64,000 nucleotides of DNA from Bradyrhizobium arachidis (GTDB lineage: Bacteria; Pseudomonadota; Alphaproteobacteria; Rhizobiales; Xanthobacteraceae), in NCBI RefSeq assembly GCF_024758505.1, contig NZ_CP077970.1, positions 6,696,001 through 6,760,000 of the forward strand, in the 5' to 3' direction. Below, one piece after another: positions 17,746 to 27,112 of the stretch. The stretch's first letter is position 1, and every line of letters starts with the position of its first letter. Under the pieces are notes generated by a model. It searched no databases. It had not been told where the DNA came from and saw only the letters and a list, made by a program, of their open reading frames with translations. Made by a program: the position numbers and the translations under genes.

Positions 17746-18936
17746 ATGTGGGGATCCATCGTATCGGAATGGGCGAGCCTGATCCTGCGCTGGCTGCATG
17801 TGGTGGCCGCGATCGCCTGGATCGGCAGCTCGTTCTATTTCATAGCCCTCGATCTGAGCCTGAAGCCGAAGAGTGACCTGCCCGATGGCGTGCAGGGCGA
17901 GGCCTGGCAGGTCCATGGCGGCGGCTTCTACCGCATCATGAAGTATCTGGTGGCGCCCGCCCAGATGCCGGAGGAGCTCACCTGGTTCAAATGGGAGGCG
18001 TACACCACCTGGCTGTCCGGCTTCGCGCTGATGGTGGTGGTCTATTATCTCGAGGCCGACTTGTTCCTGGTCGACAAGTCCATCCTCGATCTCACGCCGC
18101 TTCAGGCCGGGCTGTTCAGCTTCTGCAGCCTCGCGCTGGCCTGGCTGCTCTATGAGGCCGCCTGCCGTAGCGGGCTTGCGCAACGCGAGCTTGGCTTTGC
18201 GATCGGCGGCTACATCTTCCTGGTCGGGCTCACTTTCGCCTTCACGCATGTGCTGAGCGGACGCGGCGCCTTCAACCAGATCGGGGCGATCATCGGGACC
18301 ATCATGGTCGCGAACGTCTTCACGCTGATCATCCCCAACCAGAAGAAGATCGTCGCAGCGCTGGTCGCGGGGCAATCGCCCGATCCAAAGCTCGGCAAGG
18401 CCAGCAAGGAGCGTTCGGTCCACAACAACTATCTGACGCTGCCCGTCGTCGTGCTGATGATCAGCAACCACTATCCCCTGCTCTATGCCACCCGCTTCAA
18501 CTGGATCATTGTCGCGATCATTCTGGCGCTCGGGCCGGTGATCCGGCACTTCTTCAACGAACGGCATGCCGGGCGCAAATCGCCGTGGTGGGTGTGGGGC
18601 GTTGCCGCTGCCGGCATGGTCGCGATCGGCTTTCTCTCCGCTGCCGGCCCGCGCGAGGCGAAGACAGCAGCGGTCGCGACGCCGACACTCGCCAATGTCG
18701 AGGAGATCGTGATGTCCCGCTGCAGCATGTGCCATGCGGCAGAGCCGGTCTGGGCCGGCATCGTCACCGCGCCGAAGGGCATCGTGCTCGACAGCACCGA
18801 TCACATCCGGCGCAACATGAGGTTGATCGGACGCGTCGCTGCATGGTCAAGCGCGATGCCGCCGGGGAACATCACGGAGATGACCGGCGAGGAGCGCGCG
18901 ATCCTCGCGACCTATATTGCACAGAGCGATCGCTGA
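17746..18936 (+). CDS. puuD: membrane-bound urate hydroxylase with C-terminal cytochrome c domain
   Basis: A 396-residue PuuD-type protein, which oxidises urate to 5-hydroxyisourate in purine degradation. About eight membrane helices make up the N-terminal 320 residues (the family features LRWLHVVAAIAWIGSSFYFI and VHGGGFYRIMKY are visible). A short cytochrome c domain follows with CSMCH near residue 325 and a possible Met ligand in SAMPPGN. The frame opens upstream at 17665, but ATG 17746 begins exactly at the conserved MWGSIVSEWASLILRWLHV. No other purine-pathway genes are in the window. Confidence 0.9.
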   Translation: MWGSIVSEWASLILRWLHVVAAIAWIGSSFYFIALDLSLKPKSDLPDGVQGEAWQVHGGGFYRIMKYLVAPAQMPEELTWFKWEAYTTWLSGFALMVVVYYLEADLFLVDKSILDLTPLQAGLFSFCSLALAWLLYEAACRSGLAQRELGFAIGGYIFLVGLTFAFTHVLSGRGAFNQIGAIIGTIMVANVFTLIIPNQKKIVAALVAGQSPDPKLGKASKERSVHNNYLTLPVVVLMISNHYPLLYATRFNWIIVAIILALGPVIRHFFNERHAGRKSPWWVWGVAAAGMVAIGFLSAAGPREAKTAAVATPTLANVEEIVMSRCSMCHAAEPVWAGIVTAPKGIVLDSTDHIRRNMRLIGRVAAWSSAMPPGNITEMTGEERAILATYIAQSDR

Positions 18937-19089
18937 TCGTCACGAGCCGCGACGCGCCTGCTCGACCTTTTGCGGAAGGATTTTGCGCAAATCCAGCCGA
19001 TTTCAAAATGACTTGAGCGCCTGTCCGGCGTAGATAGGGAACCGTTCGGCCGTGTAACCCGGCCCAAGAAAGTCGATTGGAGAAGTCGA

Positions 19090-20706
19090 ATGGATTTGAC
19101 ACGCCTGGAAATCAACCGCCGCACCGCCCTGCTGACGTCGGCCGCGATCGCCGCCAATGTCATCAACCCGATGCGGGCGTTTGCGCAGGAAACCCCGAAG
19201 AAAGGCGGCGTGTTCAACGTCCATTACGGCGCCGAGCAGCGCCAGCTCAATCCGAGCATCCAGGCTTCCACCGGCGTCTACATCATCAGCGGCAAGATCC
19301 AGGAAAGCCTGGTCGACCTCGATGCCGACGGCAAGCCGGTCGGCGTGCTCGCCGAGAGCTGGGAGTCCTCGACCGACGGCAAGACCATCGCCTTCAAGCT
19401 GCGCAAGGGCGTCACCTGGCACGACGGAAAACCTTTCACATCAGCGGATGTCGAGTTCACCGCGATGAACATGTGGAAGAAGATCCTCAATTACGGCTCG
19501 ACGCTCCAGCTCTTCCTCACTGCCGTCGATACGCCCGATCCGCAGACTGCGGTGTTCCGCTACGAGCGGCCGATGCCGCTCAACCTGTTGCTGCGGGCGT
19601 TGCCCGACCTCGGCTACATCTCGGCAAAGCATCTCTACGAGAACGGCGACATCAGGCAGAACCCGACCAACCTTGCGCCGGTCGGCACCGGCCCGTTCAA
19701 ATTCGTCAAATACGAGCGCGGCCAGTACATCATCGCCGACCGCAACCCGGACTATTGGCGGTCGAACGCGCCCTATCTCGATCGCATCGTCTGGAAGGTG
19801 ATCACCGACCGCGCTGCTGCGGCGGCGCAGCTCGAGGCCGGTGAGTTGCAGTACTGCCCCTTCTCGAGCCTGACGATCTCCGACATGGCGCGGCTGGGCA
19901 AGGACAAGCGCTTCGTCGCCACGACCAAGGGCAATGAAGGCAACGCCCGCACCAACACGATCGAGTTCAACTTCCGCCGCAAGGAACTGTCCGACATCCG
20001 CGTGCGCCGCGCGATCGCGCACGCGATCGACGTGCCCTTCTTCATCGAGAATTTTTTGGGTGATTTCGCAAAACTCGGCACCGGGCCGATCCCGTCGACC
20101 TCGACCGACTTCTATCCCGGTGCGGGCACGCCGCAATATCCCTACGACAAGGCCAAGGCGGCGGCATTGCTGGACGAAGCCGGCTTCAAGGCCGGCCCCG
20201 GCGGCGCGCGCTTCTCACTCAAGCTGTTGCCCGCGCCATGGGGCGAAGACATTTCTCTGTGGTCGACCTTCATCCAGCAGTCGCTGAAGGATGTCGGCAT
20301 CACGGTGGAGATCGTCCGCAATGACGGCGGCGGCTTCCTCAAGCAGGTCTATGACGAGCACGCCTTCGATCTCGCCACCGGCTGGCACCAGTACCGCAAC
20401 GACCCCGCGGTCTCGACCACGGTGTGGTACCGCTCCGGCCAGCCCAAGGGCGCGCCCTGGACCAACCAATGGGGCTGGGAGGACAAGCAGGTCGACACCA
20501 CCATCGACAACGCCCTGACCGAGCTCGACGCCGCCAAGCGCAAGGCGCTCTACGCGGAGTTCGTCAAGGAGGTGAACACCGAGCTGCCGGTCTGGATGCC
20601 GATCGAGCAGATTTTCGTCACCGTGATCTCGGCCAAGGCTCGCAACCACTCCAACACCCCGCGCTGGGGTTCGTCGAGCTGGCACGATCTTTGGCTTTCC
20701 GCGTGA
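19090..20706 (+). CDS. ABC transporter substrate-binding protein, peptide/nickel family 5
   Basis: A 538-residue extracytoplasmic solute-binding protein. The N-terminus has a twin-arginine signal (NRRTALLTSAAIAANV, then FAQE), so export by Tat is likely. Family-5 features: GVFNVHYGAEQRQLNPSI, AESWESSTDGKTIAFKLRKG, VTWHDGKPFTSADVEFT and GTGPFKFVKYERG. It captures an oligopeptide or related solute for the permease pair that follows. A GGAGAAG ribosome site precedes ATG 19090. First gene of a four-gene operon through 24162. Confidence 0.93.
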   Translation: MDLTRLEINRRTALLTSAAIAANVINPMRAFAQETPKKGGVFNVHYGAEQRQLNPSIQASTGVYIISGKIQESLVDLDADGKPVGVLAESWESSTDGKTIAFKLRKGVTWHDGKPFTSADVEFTAMNMWKKILNYGSTLQLFLTAVDTPDPQTAVFRYERPMPLNLLLRALPDLGYISAKHLYENGDIRQNPTNLAPVGTGPFKFVKYERGQYIIADRNPDYWRSNAPYLDRIVWKVITDRAAAAAQLEAGELQYCPFSSLTISDMARLGKDKRFVATTKGNEGNARTNTIEFNFRRKELSDIRVRRAIAHAIDVPFFIENFLGDFAKLGTGPIPSTSTDFYPGAGTPQYPYDKAKAAALLDEAGFKAGPGGARFSLKLLPAPWGEDISLWSTFIQQSLKDVGITVEIVRNDGGGFLKQVYDEHAFDLATGWHQYRNDPAVSTTVWYRSGQPKGAPWTNQWGWEDKQVDTTIDNALTELDAAKRKALYAEFVKEVNTELPVWMPIEQIFVTVISAKARNHSNTPRWGSSSWHDLWLSA

Positions 20707-20730
20707 AGCGTTTTTCGTCAAGATGATGCC

Positions 20731-21708
20731 ATGCGCATCCTGAGCCTTGCGGGGCGGCGGCTCGCCGCCTCGATCCCGACCCTGTTCCTGATCCTGATCG
20801 GCGTCTTCCTGCTGCTGCAATTCGCGCCGGGGGACACCGTCGACGCGTTGATGGCCCAGATGGGCGGCGGCGATGCCGCAACCGCCCGTGACTTGCGAAA
20901 ATTCTACGGGCTCGATGTGTCGGTCCCGATGCAGCTCGCCAATTACCTCTGGCATCTGGTGCAGCTCGATCTCGGCTTCTCCTCGATCTACGGCAAGCCG
21001 GTCGCGACCGTGATCCTGGAGCGGCTGCCGCCGACGATTCTGCTGATGACGGCGTCGCTCTCCTTCGCCTTCTTCTTCGGCCTCGTGTTCGGGGTGATTG
21101 CCTCGCGCGCCGTCAACAAATGGCCGGATACGCTGATCTCGACGCTCGGCCTGATCTTCTATGCCACGCCCTCGTTCTGGTTCGGCCTGATGGCGATCGT
21201 GGTGTTCTCGATCTATTTGCAATGGCTGCCCGCCGGCGGCTTTGAGGATATCGGCCAGGTCCAGAGCGGTTTTTGGCGCGTGATCGATATCGCACGGCAC
21301 CTGATCCTGCCGACACTGACGCTGGGCCTGATCTTCCTCGCCATCTACTTGCGCATCATGCGCGCCTCGATGCTCGAGGTGCTCAATCTCGACTATGTCC
21401 GCACCGCGCGCGCAAAGGGCCTGGACGAGACGCGCGTCGTCACGGGCCATGTGCTGCGCAACGCACTGCTGCCGATGGTGACGCTGATCGGCCTCCAGGC
21501 CGGTACCATGCTCGGCGGCTCGGTCGTGGTGGAAAGCGTGTTCTCGCTGCCCGGCCTCGGGCGGCTCGCTTATGAATCCGTGGTCCAGCGCGACCTCAAC
21601 ACCCTGCTCGGTATCGTCTTCGTCTCCGCGCTGCTCGTGATAACAGTCAACTTCGTCGTCGACCTCCTCTACGCGCGGCTCGATCCCCGCATTTCGGCGG
21701 AGGGCTGA
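20731..21708 (+). CDS. ABC transporter permease, DppB type
   Basis: A 325-residue inner-membrane permease with six helices. It starts MRILSLAGRRLAASIPTLFL, carries the family pattern FAPGDTVDALMAQ in the periplasmic loop and the EAA loop YVRTARAKGLDETRVVTGHV, and ends in VDLLYARLDPRI as DppB proteins do. It lies 24 bases after the binding-protein gene and is followed by the second permease after a single base. Confidence 0.93.
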   Translation: MRILSLAGRRLAASIPTLFLILIGVFLLLQFAPGDTVDALMAQMGGGDAATARDLRKFYGLDVSVPMQLANYLWHLVQLDLGFSSIYGKPVATVILERLPPTILLMTASLSFAFFFGLVFGVIASRAVNKWPDTLISTLGLIFYATPSFWFGLMAIVVFSIYLQWLPAGGFEDIGQVQSGFWRVIDIARHLILPTLTLGLIFLAIYLRIMRASMLEVLNLDYVRTARAKGLDETRVVTGHVLRNALLPMVTLIGLQAGTMLGGSVVVESVFSLPGLGRLAYESVVQRDLNTLLGIVFVSALLVITVNFVVDLLYARLDPRISAEG

Positions 21709-21709
21709 G

Positions 21710-22540
21710 ATGGACGCCGCAAAGCGCTACTTCCGCAGCCCCGCCGCCGTGATCGGCCTCGTGCTGCTGCTGGTCGTGATCGCGATGGCGCTCAGCGCCG
21801 GCATCCTTTTCCCGCGCGATCCGCTCGCGCTCGCGGGACGGCCGCTGGTCTGGCCGTTCACAAATCCGCGCTTTCCGCTCGGTACCGACAATTCCGGCCG
21901 CGACATCGCCGCCCAGATTTTTTACGGCTCGCGCATTTCGCTGCTGATCGGCGGCGTCGCGACCGCGATCGCGATTGCGATCGGCACGTTGATCGGCGCC
22001 TTCGCCGGCTACTATGGTGGCTGGGTCGACAATATCCTCATGCGCATCACTGAGGCCTTCCAGACGCTGCCGAATTTCGTGCTGCTCCTGGTGTTCGTTG
22101 CCGTGTTCGGCTCGACGCTGACGACGGTGACCATTGCCATAGGAGTGGTGTGCTGGCCGGCCCCGGCACGGCTGACCCGCGCGGAATTCCTGTCGCTGCG
22201 CAACCGCGAATTCGTGCAGGCCGGCCGCACGCTCGGCATGAGGGACCTCCAGCTCATCCTCGGCGAGATCCTGCCCAACGCACTGCCGCCCGTGATCGTC
22301 TATGCCAGCGTGCTGATGGCGCTCTCGATCCTCCTGGAAAGCGCGCTCGCCTTCCTGCGCCTCTCCGATCCCAACGTCGCCTCCTGGGGCAATCTCATCG
22401 GCCTCGGGCGCGACGTGCTGCGCGTGCAGTGGTACGTCTCGGCGATTCCCGGTATCGCCATCCTCGTCACCGTGCTCGCGGTCTCCCTGGTCGGCCAGGG
22501 CCTGAACGATGCGCTCAATCCGAGGCTGAAGAGCCGATGA
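21710..22540 (+). CDS. ABC transporter permease, DppC type
   Basis: A 276-residue permease and DppB partner. Features: the FPLGTDNSGRD motif after the first helix, the EAA loop FVQAGRTLGMRDLQLILGEI, and the C-terminal GLNDALNPRLKSR. Its stop overlaps the ATG of the ATPase gene (ATGA). Confidence 0.93.
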   Translation: MDAAKRYFRSPAAVIGLVLLLVVIAMALSAGILFPRDPLALAGRPLVWPFTNPRFPLGTDNSGRDIAAQIFYGSRISLLIGGVATAIAIAIGTLIGAFAGYYGGWVDNILMRITEAFQTLPNFVLLLVFVAVFGSTLTTVTIAIGVVCWPAPARLTRAEFLSLRNREFVQAGRTLGMRDLQLILGEILPNALPPVIVYASVLMALSILLESALAFLRLSDPNVASWGNLIGLGRDVLRVQWYVSAIPGIAILVTVLAVSLVGQGLNDALNPRLKSR

Positions 22541-24162
22541 GTGAGGCCCCGATCCTGTCGCTCGAAGGTCTGAGCGTCCGCCTGCCCAAGGGTGCCGATC
22601 GCACACACGCACTCGACGATGTCTCTCTGTCGATCGCCTCCAACGAAATCCTCTGCGTCGTCGGCGAATCCGGCTCCGGCAAGTCGATGATGGCCAATGC
22701 CGTCATGCGGCTGCTGCCGAACGAGGTCAAAATCGAGACCGGCCGGATGATGTTCGATGGCCGCGACCTCTGCGCCGCGACACCGGCCGACATGCGCGAG
22801 GTGCGCGGCGCCGGCATCGCCATGATCTTCCAGGAGCCGATGACCGCGCTCAATCCGTTGCGCACGATCGGCGACCAGGTGGCCGAGATGTTCTCGGTGC
22901 ACACAAAACTCTCCAAGGCCGAGATCAACGCCCGCGTCCTGGCCCTGCTGGCCGACGTCCGCATCCCCGATCCCAAGACGGCGGCAAAGGCCTATCCGCA
23001 CGAGCTCTCCGGCGGCCAGCGCCAGCGCGCCATGATCGCCATGGCGCTCGCGCTCGATCCAAAGCTGCTGATCGCGGACGAGCCGACCACCGCGCTCGAC
23101 GTCACGACGCAGGCGCAGATTTTAAAACTGATCCGCGACCTCCAGCAGCGCAAGAAGACCGCCGTCCTGTTCATCACCCACGATTTTGGCGTCGTCGCCG
23201 AGATCGCCGACCGCGTCGTGGTGATGCAGCACGGCAAGATCGTCGAGCAAGGCACGGCAGACGAGGTGCTAAAGCACCCGACGCACGCCTACACAAAACA
23301 GCTCATCGCCGCCGTGCCGCCGCTGAAGGCTCCGCCGCCGCGGCCGCTGTCGCCGGACAACATCCTCACCATCACCAATGTCTCCAAGACCTATCGCACC
23401 GGCGGGTTTCTCCGCCGTGGCGCGCGTGTTACGGCCGCAGTCAAGGACGCGACGCTCCATCTGCCGCGCGGCGCGACGCTCGGCATTGTCGGCGAATCCG
23501 GCTCCGGCAAGTCGACGCTGGCGCGCTGCATCGTGCGGCTGATCGACCCCGACAACGGCGCGATCCTGCTCGACGGCAAGGATTGGGCGAAAATGCCGCG
23601 CGACGAGGTGCGCCGCGAGACGCAGCACATCCAGATGGTGTTTCAGGATCCCTTTGCTTCGCTCAATCCGCGGCGCAAGGCGGCCGAGCTGGTCGCGCAG
23701 GGCCCGATCGTCCATGGCACGCAGCGTGCTGTCGCGATTGCAGAAGCCAAAAAGCTGTTCGAACTGGTCGGACTCGATCCCTCCGCCGGCGACCGCTTTC
23801 CGCATGAATTCTCCGGCGGCCAGCGCCAGCGCATCGGGCTCGCGCGGGCGCTCGCCCTGAAGCCGGACGTCTTGGTCGCGGACGAGCCGGTGTCGGCACT
23901 CGACGTTTCCGTGCAGGCACAGGTGCTAAAACTGCTCGGCGAGCTGCGCGAGCGGCTTGGCCTCTCCATCGTCTTCATCACCCACGATCTACGCGTTGCC
24001 GCGCAGGTCTGCGACCTCGTCGCCGTGATGAAGGAAGGCGAGATCGTCGAGCACGGGCTGGTCGCCGACGTGTTCGGCCGGCCCCAGCATCCCTACACGC
24101 AGGCGCTCATCGCCGCCGTGCCCGGCGGTGAGTTTGCCCGGGAGCACGATGCGGCGGGATGA
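22537..24162 (+). CDS. dual ABC transporter ATPase (fused DppD-DppF)
   Basis: A 541-residue protein containing two complete peptide-type ATPases that power the preceding permeases. First domain: Walker A GESGSGKS near residue 43, signature LSGGQRQRAMIA near 157, Walker B LLIADEPTTALD. Second domain: Walker A GESGSGKS near 318, signature FSGGQRQRIGLA near 424, Walker B VLVADEPVSALD. Each ends with the oligopeptide C-terminal cluster (HPTHAYTKQLIAAVP, then QHPYTQALIAAVP). ATG 22537 overlaps the DppC stop; the longer open frame from 22150 is a shadow inside DppC. Confidence 0.93.
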   Translation: MSEAPILSLEGLSVRLPKGADRTHALDDVSLSIASNEILCVVGESGSGKSMMANAVMRLLPNEVKIETGRMMFDGRDLCAATPADMREVRGAGIAMIFQEPMTALNPLRTIGDQVAEMFSVHTKLSKAEINARVLALLADVRIPDPKTAAKAYPHELSGGQRQRAMIAMALALDPKLLIADEPTTALDVTTQAQILKLIRDLQQRKKTAVLFITHDFGVVAEIADRVVVMQHGKIVEQGTADEVLKHPTHAYTKQLIAAVPPLKAPPPRPLSPDNILTITNVSKTYRTGGFLRRGARVTAAVKDATLHLPRGATLGIVGESGSGKSTLARCIVRLIDPDNGAILLDGKDWAKMPRDEVRRETQHIQMVFQDPFASLNPRRKAAELVAQGPIVHGTQRAVAIAEAKKLFELVGLDPSAGDRFPHEFSGGQRQRIGLARALALKPDVLVADEPVSALDVSVQAQVLKLLGELRERLGLSIVFITHDLRVAAQVCDLVAVMKEGEIVEHGLVADVFGRPQHPYTQALIAAVPGGEFAREHDAAG

Positions 24163-24170
24163 GGTTCCTG

Positions 24171-25544
24171 CTACCGCGAGCGGCGCGAAGCAAGGAAATA
24201 CTCCGCCCATCGCAGCAACTCGAAGCGGTCGCCCTTGACCAGCTCCTGCGCATCGCGTTGCCGGTAAAGCACCAGCATCCAGGGTGCGATCTTGCGCAAC
24301 AGGCCATGGGCCACATACGTCACCGGCTCCGTGAAAGGCAGCGCCAGCTGGTTTTCCGGCACGCCCTGCACGGCCCGCGCCAATTCGCGGCCGAGCGGCA
24401 TCGTCAGCGCCACGGCGCGACCGTTACAGCCGGTCCAGCCATAGGCGTTCGGGCCGAGACGATGGATGCGCGGCAGGAAGTCCGCAGTCATGCCGACATA
24501 GCCGTTCCAGACATAATCGAACGAGACATCGCCGATCTGCGGCCACAGCCGCTGCAGCCGCTCGGTCACGCGCGCCTTGATGCGCTCGACCTTGTTACCG
24601 GGACCAAGCACCGCACCGCCGGTGATGAGCCGGTTGCGCGCGTCGTAACGCGCGAAATAGAGTTCACCATGGGTATCCGACATCGCCTGCCGTCCCGGGA
24701 TGATGGTCTTGCGGACGTTGTCGGACAGAGGCTGCGTCGACATCTGCCATGACAGCACCGGCATTACTTCGTGCGCAATTTCGGGCACCAGCGACTGCGC
24801 GAACTCGCCGCTATAGGCGTTGGTCGCCATGACCAGCGCGCGGCCGGAAATCTCGCCCTTGTCAGTCTTGACCAGCCAACGATCGCCGCGGCGCTCGAAG
24901 CTTGTGGCCGGCGAGCGCGCATAGATGCGCGCGCCGAGGCCGAGCACGGTGCGCGCCAGCCCACGCGCCAGAGCGAGCGGATTGATGTGACCGCCGGTCC
25001 TGTTCCAGAAGCCGCCATACCAGGCGTCCGAGCCGAGCATGTCGCGCATCTGCTCGCGCGACATGAGCTCGACCGGCGCGCCGAATTTCGACCATTGCTG
25101 CACGCGCCGTTCCGCGATTTTGATGCGCCCAGGCGAATGCACCGGCTGAACCCATCCGGCCTGCTCCCCCTCGGCGTCGATGTTGTAGCGCCGCGTCAGG
25201 TCGAACAGATAGGACGCGCTGTCGCGCAGCAGGCCGACAAAGCGTTCTCCGGCCGCGCCGTGCCGCGCAATGATATCCTCCGGATCCGGCCGGGACAGCG
25301 TCGGGATCACCTGGCCGTTGTTGCGGCCCGAGGCGCCCCAACCTGGCTCCGCGGCCTCGACGATCGCGACATCGACGCCGGCTTCACGCAAATGCAGCGC
25401 CGTCGACAAACCCGTGAAACCGCCGCCGACCACGACCACGTCGGCGGTCTGCGCACCGACGAGCTCCGGCAATTCTGGCCCCTGCGGCGTCACGGCCGCC
25501 CACAGCGAATCCGGCCAGTTCACGGGTGAAGTCTGCATCATCAT
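24171..25544 (-). CDS. FAD-dependent amine/amino-acid oxidase (DadA/PuuB-like)
   Basis: A 457-residue DAO-superfamily flavoprotein. Rossmann motif VVVVGGGFTGLSTALHLREA near residue 34; WGASGRNNGQVIP is the typical FAD-contact stretch of gamma-glutamylputrescine oxidase-like enzymes; C-terminal FAD loop GYVGMTADFLPRIHRLGP, then GCNGRAVALTMPLGRELA. It would oxidise a secondary or primary amine to an aldehyde or ketone plus H2O2. Three ATGs in a row mark the start. It is convergent, by 8 bases, with the peptide importer and divergent from the VOC gene. Confidence 0.87.
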   Translation of the reverse strand: MMMQTSPVNWPDSLWAAVTPQGPELPELVGAQTADVVVVGGGFTGLSTALHLREAGVDVAIVEAAEPGWGASGRNNGQVIPTLSRPDPEDIIARHGAAGERFVGLLRDSASYLFDLTRRYNIDAEGEQAGWVQPVHSPGRIKIAERRVQQWSKFGAPVELMSREQMRDMLGSDAWYGGFWNRTGGHINPLALARGLARTVLGLGARIYARSPATSFERRGDRWLVKTDKGEISGRALVMATNAYSGEFAQSLVPEIAHEVMPVLSWQMSTQPLSDNVRKTIIPGRQAMSDTHGELYFARYDARNRLITGGAVLGPGNKVERIKARVTERLQRLWPQIGDVSFDYVWNGYVGMTADFLPRIHRLGPNAYGWTGCNGRAVALTMPLGRELARAVQGVPENQLALPFTEPVTYVAHGLLRKIAPWMLVLYRQRDAQELVKGDRFELLRWAEYFLASRRSR

Positions 25545-25656
25545 TCTTCCCAGTCGTCATGAGATAGCGCATCTGCGACAGCCGCAGTTGACACCGGCTT
25601 GCAGGTGCGTTGTCGTATCTCACAGCTTAATCCATCCATTCATGCCGGGGAAAGAG

Positions 25657-26514
25657 ATGGCACTCAAGAACGTCATTGGCATCGACCACGCCGTGGTCAT
25701 GGTGAAGGACCTCGACAAGGCCGCAGACAACTACAAACGGCTCGGCTTCACGGTCTCGCCGCGCGGCACCCACAGCGCGCATATGGGATCAGGCAACTAC
25801 ACCATCATGTTCGATCCGGACTACATGGAATTGCTCGGTGTGCTTGCTGCGACAGAACATAATGCTCCGGCGCGCGCCTTTCTCGAAAAGCGCGGCGAAG
25901 GCATCGAGCGCATTGCGTTTACGGCGGTCGATTCCACAGCCGGCGCCGAGGAAATCCGCGCCAAGGGCTTTCCGCCGGTCGGGCCGGTCGATTTCGAACG
26001 TCCGGTGACACTGCCTGATGGCACTGTGTCGGCCGCCAAATTCCGCGTCTTCCAGTGGCCGGTCGCGGAGGCGCCGGGCGGCGTGCGCATCTTCGCCTGC
26101 CAACACAAGACGCGCGAGACGGTATGGATCCCCGAACTGATGACGCACGCCAATGCCGCGAAGCGGCTGAAGCAGGTGCTGATCGCATCGCCCGAGCCCG
26201 CGAAAGACGCCGCGCATCTGTCGCGCCTGATCGACCGCGAAACGAAAGCCGAAGCCGACGGCGCTGTCACGGTGCCCTCCGGCGGCGACCGCGCGGACTT
26301 CGTCTTCCTGACACGCGACCAGCTCGGCAAGCGTTATTCCGGCGTATCGCTCGACGGCATTCCGGAACGAGGCGGTGCGGCGCTGGTGCTCGTCAGCGGC
26401 GATCTCGCGGCCACCGAGAAGGCGCTCGGCGCGGCCGCCGTGCGCAGCGGGTCCGCAATCTGCGTGCCGCCGGCAAAGGCCAACGGCACCCTGCTGGCCT
26501 TCATTGCAGCGTAG
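25657..26514 (+). CDS. VOC-family (glyoxalase-like) protein
   Basis: A 285-residue protein whose N-terminal half is a vicinal-oxygen-chelate domain: IGIDHAVVMVKDLDKAADNY, then LGFTVSPRGTHSAHMGSGNY, with the metal-site histidine in IDHAVVMV and an acid in YMELLG. The second half would be the paired, weaker VOC repeat. The family includes lyases, isomerases and dioxygenases. ATG 25657 is chosen for its GGGGAAAGAG ribosome site; ATG 25642 and a much longer upstream frame are less likely. Divergent from the oxidase at 25544, with which it may share control. Confidence 0.85.
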   Translation: MALKNVIGIDHAVVMVKDLDKAADNYKRLGFTVSPRGTHSAHMGSGNYTIMFDPDYMELLGVLAATEHNAPARAFLEKRGEGIERIAFTAVDSTAGAEEIRAKGFPPVGPVDFERPVTLPDGTVSAAKFRVFQWPVAEAPGGVRIFACQHKTRETVWIPELMTHANAAKRLKQVLIASPEPAKDAAHLSRLIDRETKAEADGAVTVPSGGDRADFVFLTRDQLGKRYSGVSLDGIPERGGAALVLVSGDLAATEKALGAAAVRSGSAICVPPAKANGTLLAFIAA

Positions 26515-26527
26515 TTGAGCTAATTCT

Positions 26528-26542
26528 TTAACAAGCTTTTAC
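26528..26542 (+). promoter_or_regulatory. CtrA-like box (TTAA-N7-TTAC)
   Basis: TTAA at 26528 and TTAC at 26539 are separated by seven bases, close to the alphaproteobacterial CtrA consensus TTAA-N7-TTAA. It lies 48 bases before ATG 26590. The short consensus makes a chance match possible. Confidence 0.3.
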
Positions 26543-26581
26543 CCCGGCGGCTCTAGATTGGAGCCGATCAAGCCACCGGGG
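26542..26581 (+). promoter_or_regulatory. nested hairpin in the leader of the 91-aa gene
   Basis: CCCCGG (26542-26547) pairs with CCGGGG (26576-26581), and inside it GGCTC (26549-26553) pairs with GAGCC (26561-26565). The right outer arm holds the only G-rich, Shine-Dalgarno-like run before ATG 26590, so the stem could limit translation. Confidence 0.4.
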
Positions 26582-26589
26582 CCAAAGTC

Positions 26590-26865
26590 ATGTTTAGGGA
26601 AGGCACGCCGATCGCGTATGACGCGCCGGCCGAACTGAAGAAGTGGCCCTCGCTCAAAGGCGAGCGGCTTAGGGATCGCGGCCCGCCCTATATGGTCTAC
26701 AACGGCACGCTCGCCGATTGCGTCCGCGAGCTCCTTGCAAAGCCCATCAAGGGCATCTCGCTTTATGACATCATGACTAGGCCGCAGGCCGCGTTCGAGG
26801 AAGGCGTGCTCTCACCGGGCGATGCCGCCGAGATCGCGATGCGTAGGGATTTTCCGAAGGACTGA
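26590..26865 (+). CDS. hypothetical protein, 91 aa
   Basis: A 91-residue soluble protein starting MFREGTPIAYDAPAELKKWP. It has balanced codon use like its neighbours, mixed charge, one cysteine (TLADCVRELL) and a helical C-terminus. No signal peptide or membrane segment, and the family is not recognised. It has its own leader with a hairpin and a CtrA-like box and is followed by 247 bases without a gene, so it is probably monocistronic. Confidence 0.7.
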   Translation: MFREGTPIAYDAPAELKKWPSLKGERLRDRGPPYMVYNGTLADCVRELLAKPIKGISLYDIMTRPQAAFEEGVLSPGDAAEIAMRRDFPKD

Positions 26866-27112
26866 TTGCACGCCTGTCGCTTCCCAGGCGCTTCGCGCTG
26901 CCAAAGACCATGACGTCGCCATGATCTTTGGGAGCGATCACGGGGTATGTAGACCTCCGGTTGCCAATCGTGGCCCGTAGCAGTAGCCTCTCCGGCAGGG
27001 AGGCATCGCAGTTCGCGCTCAGATGCAGAGCGTTGACCCGTCACTGAGCTGCCCATTGCGAAGAGCTTCCTCCAGCTGCCGGTCATGCGACCGCTTCAAC
27101 GGAGGACGAAAT

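Noticed and set aside
22150..22536. Upstream extension of the dual ATPase frame
   Set aside because: Lies in another frame of the DppC permease gene; the ATPase starts at the ATGA overlap.
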